Shown here in pieces: positions 7,064-16,493 of a stretch of DNA of 40,022 nt. The notes beneath the pieces were generated by a model, which was given only the letters and a program-made list of their open reading frames with translations, did no database searches and was not told the DNA's origin. A program made the position numbers and the translations under genes. The stretch lies in assembly GCF_000971275.1 (NCBI RefSeq), contig NZ_LAPV01000075.1, positions 1-40,022 of the forward strand, in the 5' to 3' direction. Position 1 is the stretch's first letter, and every line of letters starts with the position of its first letter. The stretch comes from Devosia psychrophila. GTDB lineage: Bacteria; Pseudomonadota; Alphaproteobacteria; Rhizobiales; Devosiaceae.

Positions 7064-7462
7064 GAGTCGGTTTGAGCACTCCTATTTGTGGGCGATGGGC
7101 CTGAGGAGGAGACTTCCGATGGCGACGTGGATCATGGCCTCGGAGCAATCGATACGCTCCTCATAAGTCTCGCACGAGGCGCCGCCATCGGGTCATCCAT
7201 CCGAAGGTGACCCCCGCCAGAGCGGGCCAGATAGCAGATCGCGTTCAAAACCTCGCGCAAATCCGTCTCAACCGGACGCCCGTTCTTCGCAAGGCTAGGC
7301 AGGAACCGCCGTATCCGCGCCCACTCCTCCTCAGTCAGATCCGTCGGGTAGCGCTTGGTCTTCTGCTCAATCTCGGCCATCCGGCCAAGCGTCGCTGGGG
7401 TCCACATCCAAAGCTTGAATCACGCCGGAAAAAACCGTGCAATGGACTTCTCAAACGGTCTC
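7064..7462 (-). mobile_element. Internally deleted IS5-family element (399 bp) with terminal repeats and target duplication
   Basis: The ends are imperfect inverted repeats of 19 bp: GAGTCGGTTTGAGCACTCC (7064-7082) and, reading inward from the other side, GAGACCGTTTGAGAAGTCC (7462-7444), matching at 14 or 15 of 19 positions. Both are flanked by the trinucleotide TAA (7061-7063 and 7463-7465), the size and sequence expected for IS5-group target duplications. Inside are the N-terminal and C-terminal ends of a transposase with the middle missing. Full elements of this group are usually about 0.8-1.2 kb. The copy cannot move by itself but could be moved in trans if a related transposase is present. 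Confidence 0.72.
7082..7407 (-). pseudogene. IS5-family transposase, internally deleted
   Basis: The minus-strand frame starts at an ATG at 7407 (or the more family-like 7380) and reads YPTDLTEEEWARIRRFLPS, then KNGRPVETDLREVLNAICYL, the conserved opening of IS5-type transposases. It then breaks after about residue 65. In a shifted frame the DNA encodes a family-like C-terminus, CETYEERIDCSEAMIHVAIG, ending at a TAG at 7084-7082. The DDE catalytic region between these parts has been deleted. The two halves are in different frames, so no active product is possible. Confidence 0.72.
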
Positions 7463-7684
7463 TAAGAACGAATCACAGCTCCGTTTGACGGGGTCGTTTT
7501 GATTTTCGATTGTCATTTAGGTGACGTATTGAGGCCGGGTTCGAGACATCGCATGGCCGCAAAAGGTGACTGCGTTCCATGCAATTTGTATCAAACTGGG
7601 TCAATTGCGCGGCAATGCTGCAACACCTCCGCCCAATTGGTCACCTGCGCTTAGCCAAACCGCCCAATTTACGCGACCAAAGGC

Positions 7685-7713
7685 TTGTCACGCGCGTTAG
7701 GGTGATGCATCTA
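7685..7713 (+). promoter_or_regulatory. Candidate promoter of the outer-membrane protein gene
   Basis: TTGTCA (7685-7690) and CATCTA (7708-7713) are separated by 17 bp and lie 38 bp upstream of the start codon. The -35 box is good; the -10 box is a poor match. This is a guess from spacing and position only. Confidence 0.28.
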
Positions 7714-7751
7714 GTCAGTCGACTACGGTTAACTCTATGGGAGTGCAAGAT

Positions 7752-8330
7752 ATGTTCGCACGTTCGCTTTCTATCGGTGTGGCTGCTGCCGCGCTGCTCG
7801 TCGGTGGTGCTCAGGCAGCCGACCTCATCATCCCAACCACGCCAGAGCCGATTTATGAAGCTGCTGGCTTCAACTGGGAAGGTCTCTATGCAGGCGTTCG
7901 CGCCGGCGGCCAGTTTACCGGCACCGGCACTGTTTATGCTGGCTCGCCAGTGAACTCCACGGCAGGAGTGCTTGGCGCTTCGGTTGGCGTGAACTTCATC
8001 CCCGTCGATCCTTTCCTGATCGGTGCTGAAGTTACCGCTGACTACATCTGGAACAACGCTGCTCCGAGCACTGGCGAGTACTTCGTCAACGTGCGCGCCG
8101 GCGCTGTAGTGACCGACTCGGTTCTGGTCTACGCAATCGGCGGCCTCGGCACCAACAGCCGCACTGGCTTCAACCAGGGCGTCTATCAGCTCGGTGGCGG
8201 TGTTGAACTCGCAGTGACCGACTCTGTGTCGGTTCGCGGTGAAGTTGTTGGCCAGGGCGACTTTGACGGCGCTTCGGACTCGTTCTTCGAAGCTGCCAAG
8301 GCAACCGTTGGCGTTGCTTACCACTTCTAA
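7752..8330 (+). CDS. Outer-membrane beta-barrel protein (Omp25/RopB-like)
   Basis: This is probably a small outer-membrane beta-barrel porin-like protein. The start at 7752 follows GGGAG (7739-7743). A signal peptide (MFARSLSIGVAAAALLVGGAQA) is followed by the Hyphomicrobiales Omp25-style mature N-terminus ADLIIPTTPEPIYEAA and FNWEGLYAGVRAGGQF. Alternating short strands rich in Gly and aromatic residues fill the rest, and the protein ends in Phe (VGVAYHF), the usual signal for outer-membrane insertion. At 192 residues it fits an eight-stranded barrel. There are no cysteines. It is a single-gene unit with a strong terminator. The exact family and any pore function are inferred. Confidence 0.82.
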   Translation: MFARSLSIGVAAAALLVGGAQAADLIIPTTPEPIYEAAGFNWEGLYAGVRAGGQFTGTGTVYAGSPVNSTAGVLGASVGVNFIPVDPFLIGAEVTADYIWNNAAPSTGEYFVNVRAGAVVTDSVLVYAIGGLGTNSRTGFNQGVYQLGGGVELAVTDSVSVRGEVVGQGDFDGASDSFFEAAKATVGVAYHF

Positions 8331-8345
8331 CATCTGCAATCGGGC

Positions 8346-8417
8346 AGGGCGGTTCGCCGCCCTCTCGACCTAGCGTCTTGCAAACCCAATTCGGCGACCC
8401 AGGCAACTGGGTCGCCG
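8346..8417 (+). terminator. Double hairpin terminator after the outer-membrane protein gene
   Basis: The first hairpin has 7-bp arms AGGGCGG and CCGCCCT (8346-8352 and 8357-8363) around a stable TTCG tetraloop. The second has perfect 10-bp arms CGGCGACCCA (8392-8401) and TGGGTCGCCG (8408-8417) and is followed by TTTTGGTTTT, a good intrinsic terminator for plus-strand transcription. Together they insulate the nuo operon from upstream readthrough. Confidence 0.8.
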
Positions 8418-8427
8418 TTTTGGTTTT

Positions 8428-8712
8428 GGTGTTTGAATGCGGCTTAGCGCCGCGCCCCAGCAAACGGGTTCATTCCAGAATTGTGCTCAATTCAGGCAAA
8501 AGCGCACTGCCGGAACGGGCAGCGGGAAACTGGCGTTTTCCGGTTTGCCATTATCCATATATGATTATTTTTATCAGATTTTCTTTTCCTTGAATCCCGG
8601 TAGGCAAAGGTCTAAGCCCAAGTCATCAACTGTCGCGTCGGTTCGCTCGCCCCAATTGCTTGCGCAGCCCGCGTATCCCGGTCGCCCGACCGGACTAAAA
8701 ACAGGCTGCCGC
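8428..8712 (+). promoter_or_regulatory. Leader and promoter region of the nuo operon
   Basis: About 285 bp between the upstream terminator and nuoA must carry the promoter of the long operon. The most AT-rich part is 8549-8590. TTGCCA at 8545-8550, followed 17 bp later by a T-rich stretch, is a weak promoter candidate. No riboswitch, operator repeat or credible ORF is evident. The frame open from 8437 into nuoA is an accident of the same phase, not a longer NuoA. Confidence 0.35.
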
Positions 8713-9078
8713 ATGACTGATTTGCTCAGCGAATATCTGCCGATTGTCATCTTCCTTGGCATTGCCGCCGTTATTGGTGGGGCCCTGCTGGTGGCGCCAT
8801 TCATCATCGCAGTGAAGAATCCGGACCCGGAAAAGGTTTCGGCGTTCGAAGCCGGTTTTGATGCCTTCGACGACGCTCGCATGAAATTCGACGTGCGATT
8901 CTATCTCGTCTCGATTCTCTTTATTATTTTCGATCTTGAAGTGGCGTTCCTCTTCCCTTGGGCCGTGGCGTTCCGCGATGTGGGTTGGTTCGGTTTCTGG
9001 TCAATGATGATCTTCCTCGGCGTGTTGACCGTCGGCTTTATCTACGAATGGCGCAAAGGGGCCCTGGAATGGGATTGA
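8713..9078 (+). CDS. nuoA: NADH-quinone oxidoreductase subunit A
   Basis: NuoA is a small inner-membrane subunit of complex I near the quinone site. The 121-residue product has three membrane helices (about residues 8-33, 61-83 and 88-111). The family core spans [20 protein letters not shown] and [15 protein letters not shown]. The ATG at 8713 gives a normal length. It is the first gene of the operon and overlaps nuoB by 10 bp. Confidence 0.96.
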   Translation: MTDLLSEYLPIVIFLGIAAVIGGALLVAPFIIAVKNPDPEKVSAFEAGFDAFDDARMKFDVRFYLVSILFIIFDLEVAFLFPWAVAFRDVGWFGFWSMMIFLGVLTVGFIYEWRKGALEWD

Positions 9079-9650
9079 GCGAACAGAACGGTACGATGGT
9101 GGTGCCGCGCCCGACCGGGCTGGTTGACCCGCGCAGCAACAAGCCTGCCGAGGGCAGCAATCCATTCTTCACCGATGTGACGGACGAACTGGCCGACAAG
9201 GGCTTTCTCGTCTCGACCGTGTCGCAACTCGTCAATTGGGCCCGCACCGGTTCGCTGATGTGGATGCAGACCGGTCTTGCCTGCTGCGCCGTCGAGATGA
9301 TGCAGATGTCTATGCCGCGCTACGATGTCGAGCGTTTCGGCACCGCACCTCGTGCTTCTCCGCGCCAGTCCGACGTGTTGATCGTTGCGGGAACGCTGAC
9401 CAACAAGATGGCTCCCGCCCTGCGCAAGGTCTATGACCAGATGCCTGAGCCGCGCTATGTCATTTCCATGGGTAGTTGCGCCAATGGCGGCGGTTACTAC
9501 CACTACTCCTACTCGGTCGTCCGTGGTTGCGACCGCGTGCTTCCGGTTGACATCTATGTCCCCGGCTGCCCTCCCACTGCAGAAGCGTTGCTTTACGGCA
9601 TTCTACTGCTGCAGAAGAAAATTCGCCGCACCGGCACGATCGAACGCTAG
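9069..9650 (+). CDS. nuoB: NADH-quinone oxidoreductase subunit B
   Basis: NuoB is a peripheral-arm subunit of complex I that binds cluster N2, the [4Fe-4S] centre that passes electrons to quinone. All four ligands are present: the tandem Cys72-Cys73 (LACCAVEMM), Cys137 (GSCANGG) and Cys167 (VPGCPPT). The start at 9069, inside the end of nuoA, gives 193 residues, typical for the family; the open frame extending upstream to 8958 lies wholly within nuoA. An ATG at 9096 is a possible alternative. It is coupled to nuoA by overlap and followed by nuoC after 11 bp. Confidence 0.96.
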   Translation: MGLSEQNGTMVVPRPTGLVDPRSNKPAEGSNPFFTDVTDELADKGFLVSTVSQLVNWARTGSLMWMQTGLACCAVEMMQMSMPRYDVERFGTAPRASPRQSDVLIVAGTLTNKMAPALRKVYDQMPEPRYVISMGSCANGGGYYHYSYSVVRGCDRVLPVDIYVPGCPPTAEALLYGILLLQKKIRRTGTIER

Positions 9651-9661
9651 GGGCGCTGAGA

Positions 9662-10279
9662 ATGGATGAAGTGACCCAGGTCGAGCCGCTTGTGGATCTC
9701 GGTGAGCATATTGCGAGCGCGCTGGGCGATGCAGTATTGTCCCAGCAGGTAGCCTACGGCGAGCTGACACTGACCGTGCAGCGCGACGCAATTGTGGCCG
9801 TGGTAACGTTTTTGCGCGACGACTCCCGATGCCGTTTCATCAGCTTCATCGATGTCTGCGGCTCGGACTATCCGGCCCGCGACGAGCGTTTCGATGTCGT
9901 CTATCACTTCATGAGCCCGTATCTGAATCACCGCATTCGGGTAAAGCTTACGGCGGATGACGTGAACCCGGTCCCGAGCATTACTAGTGTCTTCAAGGGC
10001 GCTGAATGGTTCGAGCGCGAGGCCTATGACCTTTATGGCATGCTGTTCTCGGGCCATGGCGATCTGCGGCGCATCCTGACCGACTACGGCTTTGACGGTC
10101 ATCCGCTGCGCAAGGACTTCCCGACGACGGGTTTCGTCGAGGTGCGCTATGACGAAGAGCGCAAGCGCGTGGTGTATGAGCCGGTAAAGCTCATGCAGGA
10201 ATATCGTTCGTTCGACTATCTGTCACCTTGGGAGGGTACGGACTACGTGCTGCCCGGTGACGAGAAGGCCAAGCAATGA
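9662..10279 (+). CDS. nuoC: NADH-quinone oxidoreductase subunit C
   Basis: NuoC is a hydrophilic subunit in the connecting part of the complex I peripheral arm and has no cofactor. The 205-residue product carries the signature around [20 protein letters not shown], then [38 protein letters not shown] and a C-terminal [12 protein letters not shown]. NuoC is separate from NuoD here, unlike the fused protein of E. coli. It overlaps nuoD by 4 bp (ATGA). Confidence 0.96.
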   Translation: MDEVTQVEPLVDLGEHIASALGDAVLSQQVAYGELTLTVQRDAIVAVVTFLRDDSRCRFISFIDVCGSDYPARDERFDVVYHFMSPYLNHRIRVKLTADDVNPVPSITSVFKGAEWFEREAYDLYGMLFSGHGDLRRILTDYGFDGHPLRKDFPTTGFVEVRYDEERKRVVYEPVKLMQEYRSFDYLSPWEGTDYVLPGDEKAKQ

Positions 10280-11469
10280 GTGTTGAAGCCGAAGTCCGCA
10301 ATTTCACGATCAATTTTGGGCCCGTGCACCCCTCGGCGCATGGTGTGTTGCGTTTGATTCTTGAACTCGATGGCGAAATCGTCGAGCGCGTCGATCCTCA
10401 TATCGGGCTGCTGCATCGGGGCACCGAAAAGCTTATCGAATCCAAGACCTACCTGCAGGCTGTGCCTTACTTCGACCGCCTCGACTACGTGGCGCCAATG
10501 AACCAGGAGCATGCTTTCGCTCTGGCCGTCGAAAAGCTGCTGCGGCTCGAAGTGCCGCGCCGTGGCCAGTTGATCCGCGTGCTCTATTCGGAAATCGGGC
10601 GGCTGCTGTCTCACCTTATGAACGTCACCACCCAGGCGATGGACGTAGGTGCGCTGACGCCACCGGTCTGGGGCTTCGAGTGGCGCGAAAAGCTGATGAT
10701 TTTCTACGAGCGCGCTTCGGGTGCTCGCATGCATGCAAGCTATTTCCGTCCCGGCGGCGTGCATCAGGACCTGCCGCAAGCACTGGTCGACGACATCGGG
10801 ACCTTTTGCGTTGAATTTCCAAAATTCATCGTCGATCTCGACACACTTCTGACTGAAAACCGCATCTTCAAGCAGCGCAACGTAGACATCGGCGTAGTGA
10901 AGCTGGAAGACGCTTGGAACATGGGCTTCTCGGGCGTCATGGTTCGCGGCTCCGGCGCTGCATGGGACCTGCGAAAGAGCCAGCCTTACGAACTCTATGA
11001 TGAGATGGAATTTGATATTCCAATCGGCAAGAATGGCGACTGCTTCGATCGCTACCTCATCCGCATGGAAGAGATGCGCCAGTCCACCAGGATTATGGCG
11101 CAATGCGTCGCCAAGCTGAACGCGCCGGAAGGCAAGGGCCCCGTGTCCTCGCTCGATGGCAAGGTCGTTCCGCCGAACCGGGACGACATGAAGAAGTCGA
11201 TGGAAGCCCTGATCCATCACTTCAAGCTTTATACCGAGGGCTACAAGGTTCCTGCAGGCGAGGTCTATGCTGCCGTCGAAGCCCCCAAGGGTGAGTTTGG
11301 CGTCTACCTGGTCAGCGACGGCACCAACAAGCCCTATCGCTGCAAAATCCGGGCTCCGGGTTTTGCGCATTTGTCGGCCATGGATTTCCTGTGCCGCGGC
11401 CACATGCTGGCTGACGTGTCGGCCATTCTCGGCTCGCTCGATATCGTGTTCGGAGAGGTTGATCGCTGA
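10276..11469 (+). CDS. nuoD: NADH-quinone oxidoreductase subunit D
   Basis: NuoD (49-kDa subunit homologue) forms the quinone-binding cavity next to cluster N2. The 397-residue protein has the diagnostic N-terminal loop [13 protein letters not shown] with its His pair, [34 protein letters not shown], and a C-terminal [16 protein letters not shown] followed by DIVFGEVDR. The length is normal. Its stop overlaps the nuoE start as TGATG. Confidence 0.97.
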   Translation: MSVEAEVRNFTINFGPVHPSAHGVLRLILELDGEIVERVDPHIGLLHRGTEKLIESKTYLQAVPYFDRLDYVAPMNQEHAFALAVEKLLRLEVPRRGQLIRVLYSEIGRLLSHLMNVTTQAMDVGALTPPVWGFEWREKLMIFYERASGARMHASYFRPGGVHQDLPQALVDDIGTFCVEFPKFIVDLDTLLTENRIFKQRNVDIGVVKLEDAWNMGFSGVMVRGSGAAWDLRKSQPYELYDEMEFDIPIGKNGDCFDRYLIRMEEMRQSTRIMAQCVAKLNAPEGKGPVSSLDGKVVPPNRDDMKKSMEALIHHFKLYTEGYKVPAGEVYAAVEAPKGEFGVYLVSDGTNKPYRCKIRAPGFAHLSAMDFLCRGHMLADVSAILGSLDIVFGEVDR

Positions 11470-12812
11470 TGGTTGCGCGTCGCCTTGCAGATGAGTCGGT
11501 TCAACCGGCTGCCTTTGTTTTCAACAATGAGAACGCCACCTGGGCGGACTGGAAGATCGGCTTGTACCCGACCGGCCGGCAGCAGTCCGCGGTCATTCCG
11601 CTGCTTATGCGGGCGCAAGAGCAGGACGGCTGGGTCAGCCGTGCAAGCATCGAAAAAGTCGCCGATATGCTGGGCATGGCCTATATCCGGGTGCTGGAAG
11701 TCGCGACCTTCTATACGCAGTTTCAGTTGCAGCCCGTCGGCACGCGCGCCCATGTTCAGGTCTGCGGCACGACGCCCTGTATGCTGCGCGGCGCCGAACG
11801 GCTGATCGAAGTCTGCAAGGGAAAGATCCACCACGAGCCGCACCATCTCAGTGCCGACGGTACGATGAGCTGGGAAGAAGTCGAGTGCGCCGGGGCGTGC
11901 GTCAACGCACCGATGGTGACGATCTTCAAGGATACCTATGAGGACCTGAGCGAAGACCGGCTTGTCGAGATCATCGATGCCTTTGCTGCTGGCAACGGCC
12001 ACACGATCAAGGCCGGCACCCAGATCGACCGCCTCAACGCTGCGCCTGAAGGCGGTCGCGTCGTGTTGCTTGAAGAAGCGACCACATATCGCGAGAAATT
12101 CGTTCCACCACCGGCACCGCCGGAAGCTACAGTGGCCGCCAGCCCGGCTGCACCTGCAGCGCCCGCTGCACCGGCTTCTCCAGCGGCACCGCCAGCCCCG
12201 ACCACAGCTGCCCGACCCAAGGACGTGACCGAGGAATCAGCCCCGGCCATCAAGGGACCGTCCGCTGATGCCAAGGTTAGCGAAGCCAAGGCCGAGGATG
12301 AGCGCAAAGCTGCCGACACATCGGCTAAGGCCGATGGCGAGCCCAACAAAGCCATGCGTCCCGAAGCCACTGGCGCTGAATCCGACGCGGCCAAGATCGA
12401 CGGCGGCAAGGCTCCAGGCAAGAATGCTGCGAGCGCACCTGCGGATGGCGCGACCGCGACCGGCGCCAAGAAGAGCCGGACCATCATCGCTCCCAAGGCG
12501 AACCCCAAAGAGGTTAATCCTATCGCCGAAAAGGGCGGGGATGCCCCGCTGTTCGTGACGCCTGAAGGCACAGCGGACGACCTCAAGCTGATCTCGGGCG
12601 TAGGCCCAGTTCTGGAGCGCCGCATCAATGCACTTGGTATTACCAAGTGGAGCCAGGTTGCCGCTCTGACACCAGAACAGATCGATCTGGTCGAAGGCTC
12701 GCTGAACTTCAAGGGTCGCGTTGCGCGCGACAACTGGCTGGCTCAGGCCGAAGTGCTCGCACGTGGCGGCGAGGAAGAATATACCCGCGTCTTCGGCAAG
12801 AAGCCGCGTTAG
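11469..12812 (+). CDS. nuoE: NADH-quinone oxidoreductase subunit E with long C-terminal extension
   Basis: NuoE holds the [2Fe-2S] cluster N1a in the NADH-oxidising module of complex I. Residues 1-180 are the thioredoxin-like domain, with ligands Cys99 and Cys104 (VCGTTPC) and Cys140 and Cys144 (CAGAC). The usual bacterial protein ends soon after, but this one is 447 residues. Residues about 205-360 are an Ala/Pro/Lys-rich, low-complexity linker. Residues about 366-435 form a helix-hairpin-helix-like module (DDLKLISGVGPVLERRINAL, later ALTPEQIDLVEGSLNF). Extended NuoE proteins of this kind are known in Hyphomicrobiales; the role of the tail is unknown. The gene is followed by nuoF after 11 bp. 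Confidence 0.94.
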   Translation: MVARRLADESVQPAAFVFNNENATWADWKIGLYPTGRQQSAVIPLLMRAQEQDGWVSRASIEKVADMLGMAYIRVLEVATFYTQFQLQPVGTRAHVQVCGTTPCMLRGAERLIEVCKGKIHHEPHHLSADGTMSWEEVECAGACVNAPMVTIFKDTYEDLSEDRLVEIIDAFAAGNGHTIKAGTQIDRLNAAPEGGRVVLLEEATTYREKFVPPPAPPEATVAASPAAPAAPAAPASPAAPPAPTTAARPKDVTEESAPAIKGPSADAKVSEAKAEDERKAADTSAKADGEPNKAMRPEATGAESDAAKIDGGKAPGKNAASAPADGATATGAKKSRTIIAPKANPKEVNPIAEKGGDAPLFVTPEGTADDLKLISGVGPVLERRINALGITKWSQVAALTPEQIDLVEGSLNFKGRVARDNWLAQAEVLARGGEEEYTRVFGKKPR

Positions 12813-12823
12813 GAGTGTGAGAA

Positions 12824-14131
12824 TTGCTTGCTGACAAGGATCGCATCTTCACCAACCTTTATGGCCACGGCGACTGGGGCCTCGAAGGCGCGCGCAAGCG
12901 CGGCGGCTGGAATGGCACCAAGGAATTTCTCGACCAGGGTCGGGACTGGATCACCAACGAGGTTAAGGCCTCGGGCCTGCGTGGCCGCGGCGGTGCGGGT
13001 TTCCCCACCGGCCTTAAGTGGTCGTTCATGCCCAAGGTCAATGATGGCCGCCCGCATTACCTGCTGGTGAATGCCGACGAATCCGAGCCGGGCACCTGCA
13101 AGGACCGCGAAATCCTGCGCCACGATCCGCACCACCTGATCGAAGGCTGCCTGATTGCCTGCCGCGCCATGGATTCCAACCTGGCGTTCATCTACGTGCG
13201 CGGCGAATTCGTGCGTGAACGTGAACGCCTCGAGCGTGCCGTCGAAGAGGCCTATGAGGCCAAGCTGATCGGCAAGGACAACATCCACGGCTGGGACTTG
13301 GACATCATCGTCCACCACGGTGCCGGCGCGTATATTTGCGGCGAAGAAACCGCCCTGATGGAGAGCCTTGAAGGCAAGAAGGGTCAGCCACGGCTCAAGC
13401 CGCCATTTCCAGCCGGCATGGGCGTTTATGGCAATCCGACCACCGTCAACAACGTAGAATCCATCGCCGTCGTGCCGGAAATCCTGCGCCGCTCGGCGGG
13501 CTGGTTCTCCTCGATCGGTCGGCCGAACAATGTCGGCACCAAACTGTTGATGGTCTCTGGCCACGTCAACAAGCCGGCGACCTTCGAGGAAGCCTTGGGT
13601 GAAAGCTTCAAGGATATCATCGAAAAGCATTGCGGCGGCATTCGCGGCGGCTGGGACAACCTGCTGGCCGTGATCCCCGGCGGCGCGTCATGCCCTGTGG
13701 TTCGTGGCGAAGACATGATGGATGTCATCATGGACTTTGACGGCCTGCGCGAGAAGAAGTCGTCCTTCGGCACCGGCGGCATGATCGTCATGGACAAATC
13801 GACCGATATCATCAAAGCCATCTGGCGCATCTCGGCTTTCTTCAAGCACGAAAGCTGTGGTCAGTGCACGCCGTGCCGCGAAGGCACGGGCTGGATGATG
13901 CGCGTCATGGAGCGCATGGTCGAAGGCCGCGCTCAGAAGCGCGAAATCGACATGCTGTTCGAAGTGACCAAGCAGATCGAAGGGCACACTATCTGTGCAC
14001 TCGGCGATGCTGCGGCGTGGCCGGTCCAGGGCCTGATCCGCAACTTCCGCGATGTCATCGAACAGCGTATCGACCAGTATACATATTCGTCCACCAGCGA
14101 CGGCGCCGTGCCGTCGATTGCGGCGGAGTAG
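12824..14131 (+). CDS. nuoF: NADH-quinone oxidoreductase subunit F
   Basis: NuoF is the catalytic NADH-binding subunit of complex I, with FMN and cluster N3. It starts at a TTG at 12824 behind TAGGAG, which overlaps the nuoE stop; no ATG fits. The 435-residue product has [13 protein letters not shown] and [19 protein letters not shown] (NADH and FMN binding), and N3 ligands in [15 protein letters not shown] plus [16 protein letters not shown]. Length and motif order are normal. The opening [13 protein letters not shown] is typical of alphaproteobacterial NuoF. Confidence 0.97.
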   Translation: MLADKDRIFTNLYGHGDWGLEGARKRGGWNGTKEFLDQGRDWITNEVKASGLRGRGGAGFPTGLKWSFMPKVNDGRPHYLLVNADESEPGTCKDREILRHDPHHLIEGCLIACRAMDSNLAFIYVRGEFVRERERLERAVEEAYEAKLIGKDNIHGWDLDIIVHHGAGAYICGEETALMESLEGKKGQPRLKPPFPAGMGVYGNPTTVNNVESIAVVPEILRRSAGWFSSIGRPNNVGTKLLMVSGHVNKPATFEEALGESFKDIIEKHCGGIRGGWDNLLAVIPGGASCPVVRGEDMMDVIMDFDGLREKKSSFGTGGMIVMDKSTDIIKAIWRISAFFKHESCGQCTPCREGTGWMMRVMERMVEGRAQKREIDMLFEVTKQIEGHTICALGDAAAWPVQGLIRNFRDVIEQRIDQYTYSSTSDGAVPSIAAE

Positions 14132-14137
14132 GGGCTA

Positions 14138-14377
14138 ATGGCTGACGAACCCGACAACCTCGTTCTGGTGCTGTTGCGTCGTATCGATGAGCGTCTCGGC
14201 CGGATGGACGAGCGTCTCGAGCGTATCGAATTTGATGTGCACGAGATCAAGATCAGGATGACCTCGGTCGAGGAGGGGCTTAACAGCCTGAACCGGCGCG
14301 TGGATCGACTGGAAGACCGAGTGCTGCGGATCGAGAAGCGTCTCGACATCTTCAGCCCAGTTGGTTTTGCGGAGTAG
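14138..14377 (+). CDS. Small coiled-coil protein encoded between nuoF and nuoG
   Basis: This is a 79-residue protein of unknown function, starting at an ATG 6 bp after nuoF and ending 5 bp before nuoG, so it is co-transcribed and tightly packed with both. From about residue 10 to 72 the sequence is a heptad-like coiled coil dense in Arg, Glu, Asp and Leu (RIDERLGRMDERLERIEF; later LNRRVDRLEDRVLRIEKRL). There is no membrane helix, signal peptide or cysteine. No canonical complex I subunit of this kind exists in E. coli or Paracoccus to my knowledge. It could assist assembly or be an accessory subunit, but the sequence shows only a probable oligomerising helix. Confidence 0.75.
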   Translation: MADEPDNLVLVLLRRIDERLGRMDERLERIEFDVHEIKIRMTSVEEGLNSLNRRVDRLEDRVLRIEKRLDIFSPVGFAE

Positions 14378-14382
14378 GGCTG

Positions 14383-16485
14383 ATGGCAAATATCAAGGTT
14401 GACGGGCAGCTCGTCGAAGTTCCCGATTACTACACGCTGATGCAGGCCGCTGAAGCGGCTGGCGCGGAGATTCCACGCTTTTGCTACCATGAGCGGCTGT
14501 CGGTGGCCGGCAATTGCCGCATGTGCCTGGTGGAGGTCAAGGGTGGCCCGCCCAAGCCCATGGCGAGTTGCGCCATGTCGGTCAAGGACCTGCGTCTCGG
14601 CCCAAATGGCGAACCGCCTGAAATGTTCACCAACACCCCGATGGTCAAGAAGGCCCGCGAAGGCGTGATGGAATTCCTGCTGATCAATCATCCGCTCGAT
14701 TGCCCGATCTGCGATCAGGGCGGCGAGTGCGATCTGCAGGACCAGGCCATGGCCTATGGCGTGGACAAGAACCGCTTCTCCGAAAACAAGCGTGCAGTCG
14801 AGGACAAGTACATCGGCCCGTTGGTCAAGACATCGATGAACCGCTGCATTCACTGCACGCGTTGTGTGCGTTTCACCACCGAAGTTGCCGGTATCGCCGA
14901 AATGGGTTTGCTGGGGCGGGGCGAAGATGCCGAGATCACGACTTATCTCGAAAAGGCGCTGAGCAGCGAACTGCAGGGCAATGTCATCGATCTCTGTCCT
15001 GTTGGTGCGCTGACTTCCAAGCCCTACGCCTTCAATGCGCGTCCCTGGGAGTTGCTCAAAACCGAGTCCATCGACGTGATGGATGCTGTAGGCTGCAATA
15101 TCCGTGTGGATAGCCGTGGCCGCGAAGTGATGCGCATCCTGCCGCGCATCAACGAAGCCATCAACGAAGAGTGGATTTCCGACAAGACCCGCTTCATCTG
15201 GGACGGCCTCAAGAGCCAGCGCCTCGATCGTCCCTATGTGCGCAAGGGCGGCAAGCTGCTGCCAGCGAGCTGGGAAGAAGCATTGTCTGCCGTTGCGGCA
15301 CGCATCAAGAAGGCCGGCAACAAGGTTGGCGCTATCGCCGGTGATCTGGCTGCCGTCGAGGAGATGTATGCGCTTAAGGCGCTGTTGGCTTCGATTGGCT
15401 CGGGCATGACCGATGTTCGTCCGGCGATGTCGGGCATCGATCCATCCATGCCGCGCTCGGCCTATATCTTCAACCCGACCATTGCCGGGATCGAAGAGGC
15501 TGATGCCATCGTCATCATTGGTGCCAATCCGCGCAAGGAAGCCGCGCTGATCAATGCGCGCATCCGCAAGACCTGGCGCGCCAAGGGGCTGCCGATCGCC
15601 GTGATCGGCGAACAGGCCGACCTGACCTATACATACTCCTATCTCGGTGAAGGCCTCGAGACACTAACCGATTTGGTCGCGGGAAACGGCTCGTTCGGCG
15701 AGACCCTTGCCAAGGCACAGCGTCCGCTGATCATCGTCGGCGAGAGTGCGGTTTCGCATGCCACGCTCGGCAAGCAGGCCGGTCGCGACACCATCGCACT
15801 GGCCGCCAAGCTGGCAACCGGCAGCAATGTCGCCGAGGGCTGGAACGGCCTTGCGCTGCTGCACAACGCGGCTAGCCGCGTTGGCGGTCTCGACATCGGT
15901 TTCGTGCCGCATGACGGTGGCGTTTGTTCTGCAGACCAGATCGCACTGGCCGGCAAGGGCGAACTCGACGTGCTGTTCCTGCTCGGCGCTGACGAATACG
16001 ATACGTCGGCCATGGGCAAGGCGTTCGTCGTCTATATCGGCAGCCATGGTGATGCCGGTGCGAACCGCGCCGACGTCATCCTGCCGGCTGCGACATATAC
16101 CGAAAAGTCGGGCACTTACGTCAATACCGAGGGCCGCGTGCAGGTGACCAACCGCGCCGTGTTCCCACCGGGCGACGCCAAGGAAGACTGGGCGATCGTT
16201 CGCGCCTTGTCTGGTGCCATCGGCAAGCCGTTGCCGTTCAACTCGCTGACTCAGTTGCGTTCGGTTATCTATGCGGAATTCCCGCATCTGGCCCGTATCG
16301 ACCAGATTGCGGCGGGATCCGTCGCCGATGTGGCCAAGCTGGCCAAGGCTGTCATCAAGACCAAGTCGGCGCCGTATGGCTCGGCAGTGTCTGAATTCTA
16401 TCTGACCAATCCGATTGCCCGGTCATCCGCCGTCATGGGCGAATGTGCCGCTACGGCCGCCAGCCTGCAGCAAGCTGCGGAGTAG
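14383..16485 (+). CDS. nuoG: NADH-quinone oxidoreductase subunit G
   Basis: NuoG is the largest peripheral subunit of complex I and carries several iron-sulfur clusters. The ferredoxin-like N-terminus has N1b ligands in [20 protein letters not shown]. The His-Cys ligands of N5 are in [17 protein letters not shown], and N4 ligands are in [10 protein letters not shown] plus [14 protein letters not shown]. The C-terminal two thirds is the molybdopterin-oxidoreductase-like domain, degenerate in this family. At 700 residues it is normal for alphaproteobacteria. I see no extra N7 cluster motif. It follows the coiled-coil ORF after 5 bp. Confidence 0.96.
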   Translation: MANIKVDGQLVEVPDYYTLMQAAEAAGAEIPRFCYHERLSVAGNCRMCLVEVKGGPPKPMASCAMSVKDLRLGPNGEPPEMFTNTPMVKKAREGVMEFLLINHPLDCPICDQGGECDLQDQAMAYGVDKNRFSENKRAVEDKYIGPLVKTSMNRCIHCTRCVRFTTEVAGIAEMGLLGRGEDAEITTYLEKALSSELQGNVIDLCPVGALTSKPYAFNARPWELLKTESIDVMDAVGCNIRVDSRGREVMRILPRINEAINEEWISDKTRFIWDGLKSQRLDRPYVRKGGKLLPASWEEALSAVAARIKKAGNKVGAIAGDLAAVEEMYALKALLASIGSGMTDVRPAMSGIDPSMPRSAYIFNPTIAGIEEADAIVIIGANPRKEAALINARIRKTWRAKGLPIAVIGEQADLTYTYSYLGEGLETLTDLVAGNGSFGETLAKAQRPLIIVGESAVSHATLGKQAGRDTIALAAKLATGSNVAEGWNGLALLHNAASRVGGLDIGFVPHDGGVCSADQIALAGKGELDVLFLLGADEYDTSAMGKAFVVYIGSHGDAGANRADVILPAATYTEKSGTYVNTEGRVQVTNRAVFPPGDAKEDWAIVRALSGAIGKPLPFNSLTQLRSVIYAEFPHLARIDQIAAGSVADVAKLAKAVIKTKSAPYGSAVSEFYLTNPIARSSAVMGECAATAASLQQAAE

Positions 16486-16493
16486 GGAGTATC

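Noticed and set aside
8437..8712. Longer NuoA start
   Set aside because: The standard 121-residue length begins at 8713; the upstream part has no membrane or family features and lies in the leader region.
10243..11403. A 386-codon minus-strand frame opposite nuoD
   Set aside because: nuoD is intact and conserved on the other strand; the antisense frame has no recognisable domain and no gene-like start.
12080..12560. Repeat array or CRISPR-like pattern in nuoE
   Set aside because: The repetitiveness comes from Ala/Pro/Lys codons in the linker; there are no regular repeat-spacer units.
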